A DNA stretch of 21,921 nt, from the NCBI GenBank assembly GCA_049611805.1, contig JBMZAX010000019.1, positions 1 to 21,921 on the forward strand, given 5' to 3'. The translations under genes and the position numbers were made by a program. Positions 21,889-21,921 of this stretch are shown here, piece by piece; positions within the stretch are counted from its first letter, which is position 1, and each line of letters starts with the position of its first letter. The notes beneath the pieces were generated by a model that was not told where the DNA came from, ran no database searches, and saw nothing but the letters and a program-made list of their open reading frames with translations. The DNA is from UBA7378 sp049611805 (GTDB taxonomy: Bacteria; Pseudomonadota; Alphaproteobacteria; RS24).

Positions 21889-21921
21889 CACTGCTGCTCA
21901 GGCTCTACTCGATAGAGGCTT
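21889..21921 (+). pseudogene. Repeat copy C: internal piece of a DUF5681 gene, cut by the window edge
   Basis: Thirty-two of 33 bases equal those at 20377-20409. The frame reads TAAQALLDRG, as in the intact gene. The N-terminal part (GRF...GRPK) is not upstream; unrelated sequence with the TGCTTTAAAGCA palindrome stands there instead. This is a 5'-truncated copy that may go on to the right. Confidence 0.8.

Noticed and set aside
1..21921. tRNA, rRNA, CRISPR array, insertion sequence or integron attC sites
   Set aside because: No cloverleaf, regular spaced repeats, transposase or integrase frame was found; the only long repeats are the DUF5681-derived ones.

Overview
The window looks like chromosomal DNA of a Gram-negative bacterium, most likely an alphaproteobacterium. 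It has an LptD gene for lipopolysaccharide export, proteobacterial-type metabolic genes with GC-rich codons, and many ATGA or abutting gene junctions. No rRNA, tRNA, CRISPR, transposase or integrase was seen. I cannot name the genus.

Left end (1-2934, minus strand): remains of a surface-polysaccharide locus. It holds an intact WecA-type undecaprenyl-phosphate sugar-1-phosphate transferase, an intact UDP-glucose 6-dehydrogenase (Ugd), and between them a broken reading frame. That frame joins the start of a nucleotide-sugar epimerase to an internal piece of a glycosyltransferase. The DNA up to about 1500 is visibly more AT-rich than the metabolic core.

Core (3083-13982, plus strand): lptD, then a 28-codon ORF whose stop overlaps the next start, then a Gfo/Idh/MocA oxidoreductase, an aldo/keto reductase, an SsuD-family FMNH2-dependent sulfonate monooxygenase that keeps the sulfonate-binding residues, a 73-residue biotin carrier protein, an acyl-CoA carboxylase carboxyltransferase, a medium-chain reductase, and a translationally coupled pair (lactone-oxidase-type FAD enzyme plus alanine-racemase-fold PLP enzyme). 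The first three enzymes resemble, as a set, the oxidative sulfo-sugar (sulfoquinovose) desulfonation pathway. That is inference: no flavin reductase or classical sulfoquinovosidase is in the window.

Middle (13984-19434): a minus-strand pair (VOC protein and GPH-type sugar/cation symporter, overlapping by 4 bases), a divergent GST and a small secreted NTF2-like protein, then minus-strand DoxX-like, CoA-binding and ECHDC3-like crotonase-fold genes. The last one lacks both catalytic glutamates.

Right end (19481-21921): a more AT-rich accessory region built around a small DUF5681-type gene. One complete copy is present (20213-20503), with a broken 5' copy at 19481-19530 and an internal piece at 21889-21921, cut by the window edge. 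The material between the copies is an HXXEE membrane protein and two cysteine-rich lipoproteins. The layout suggests a repeat-flanked cargo array that moves or rearranges by recombination between DUF5681 copies.
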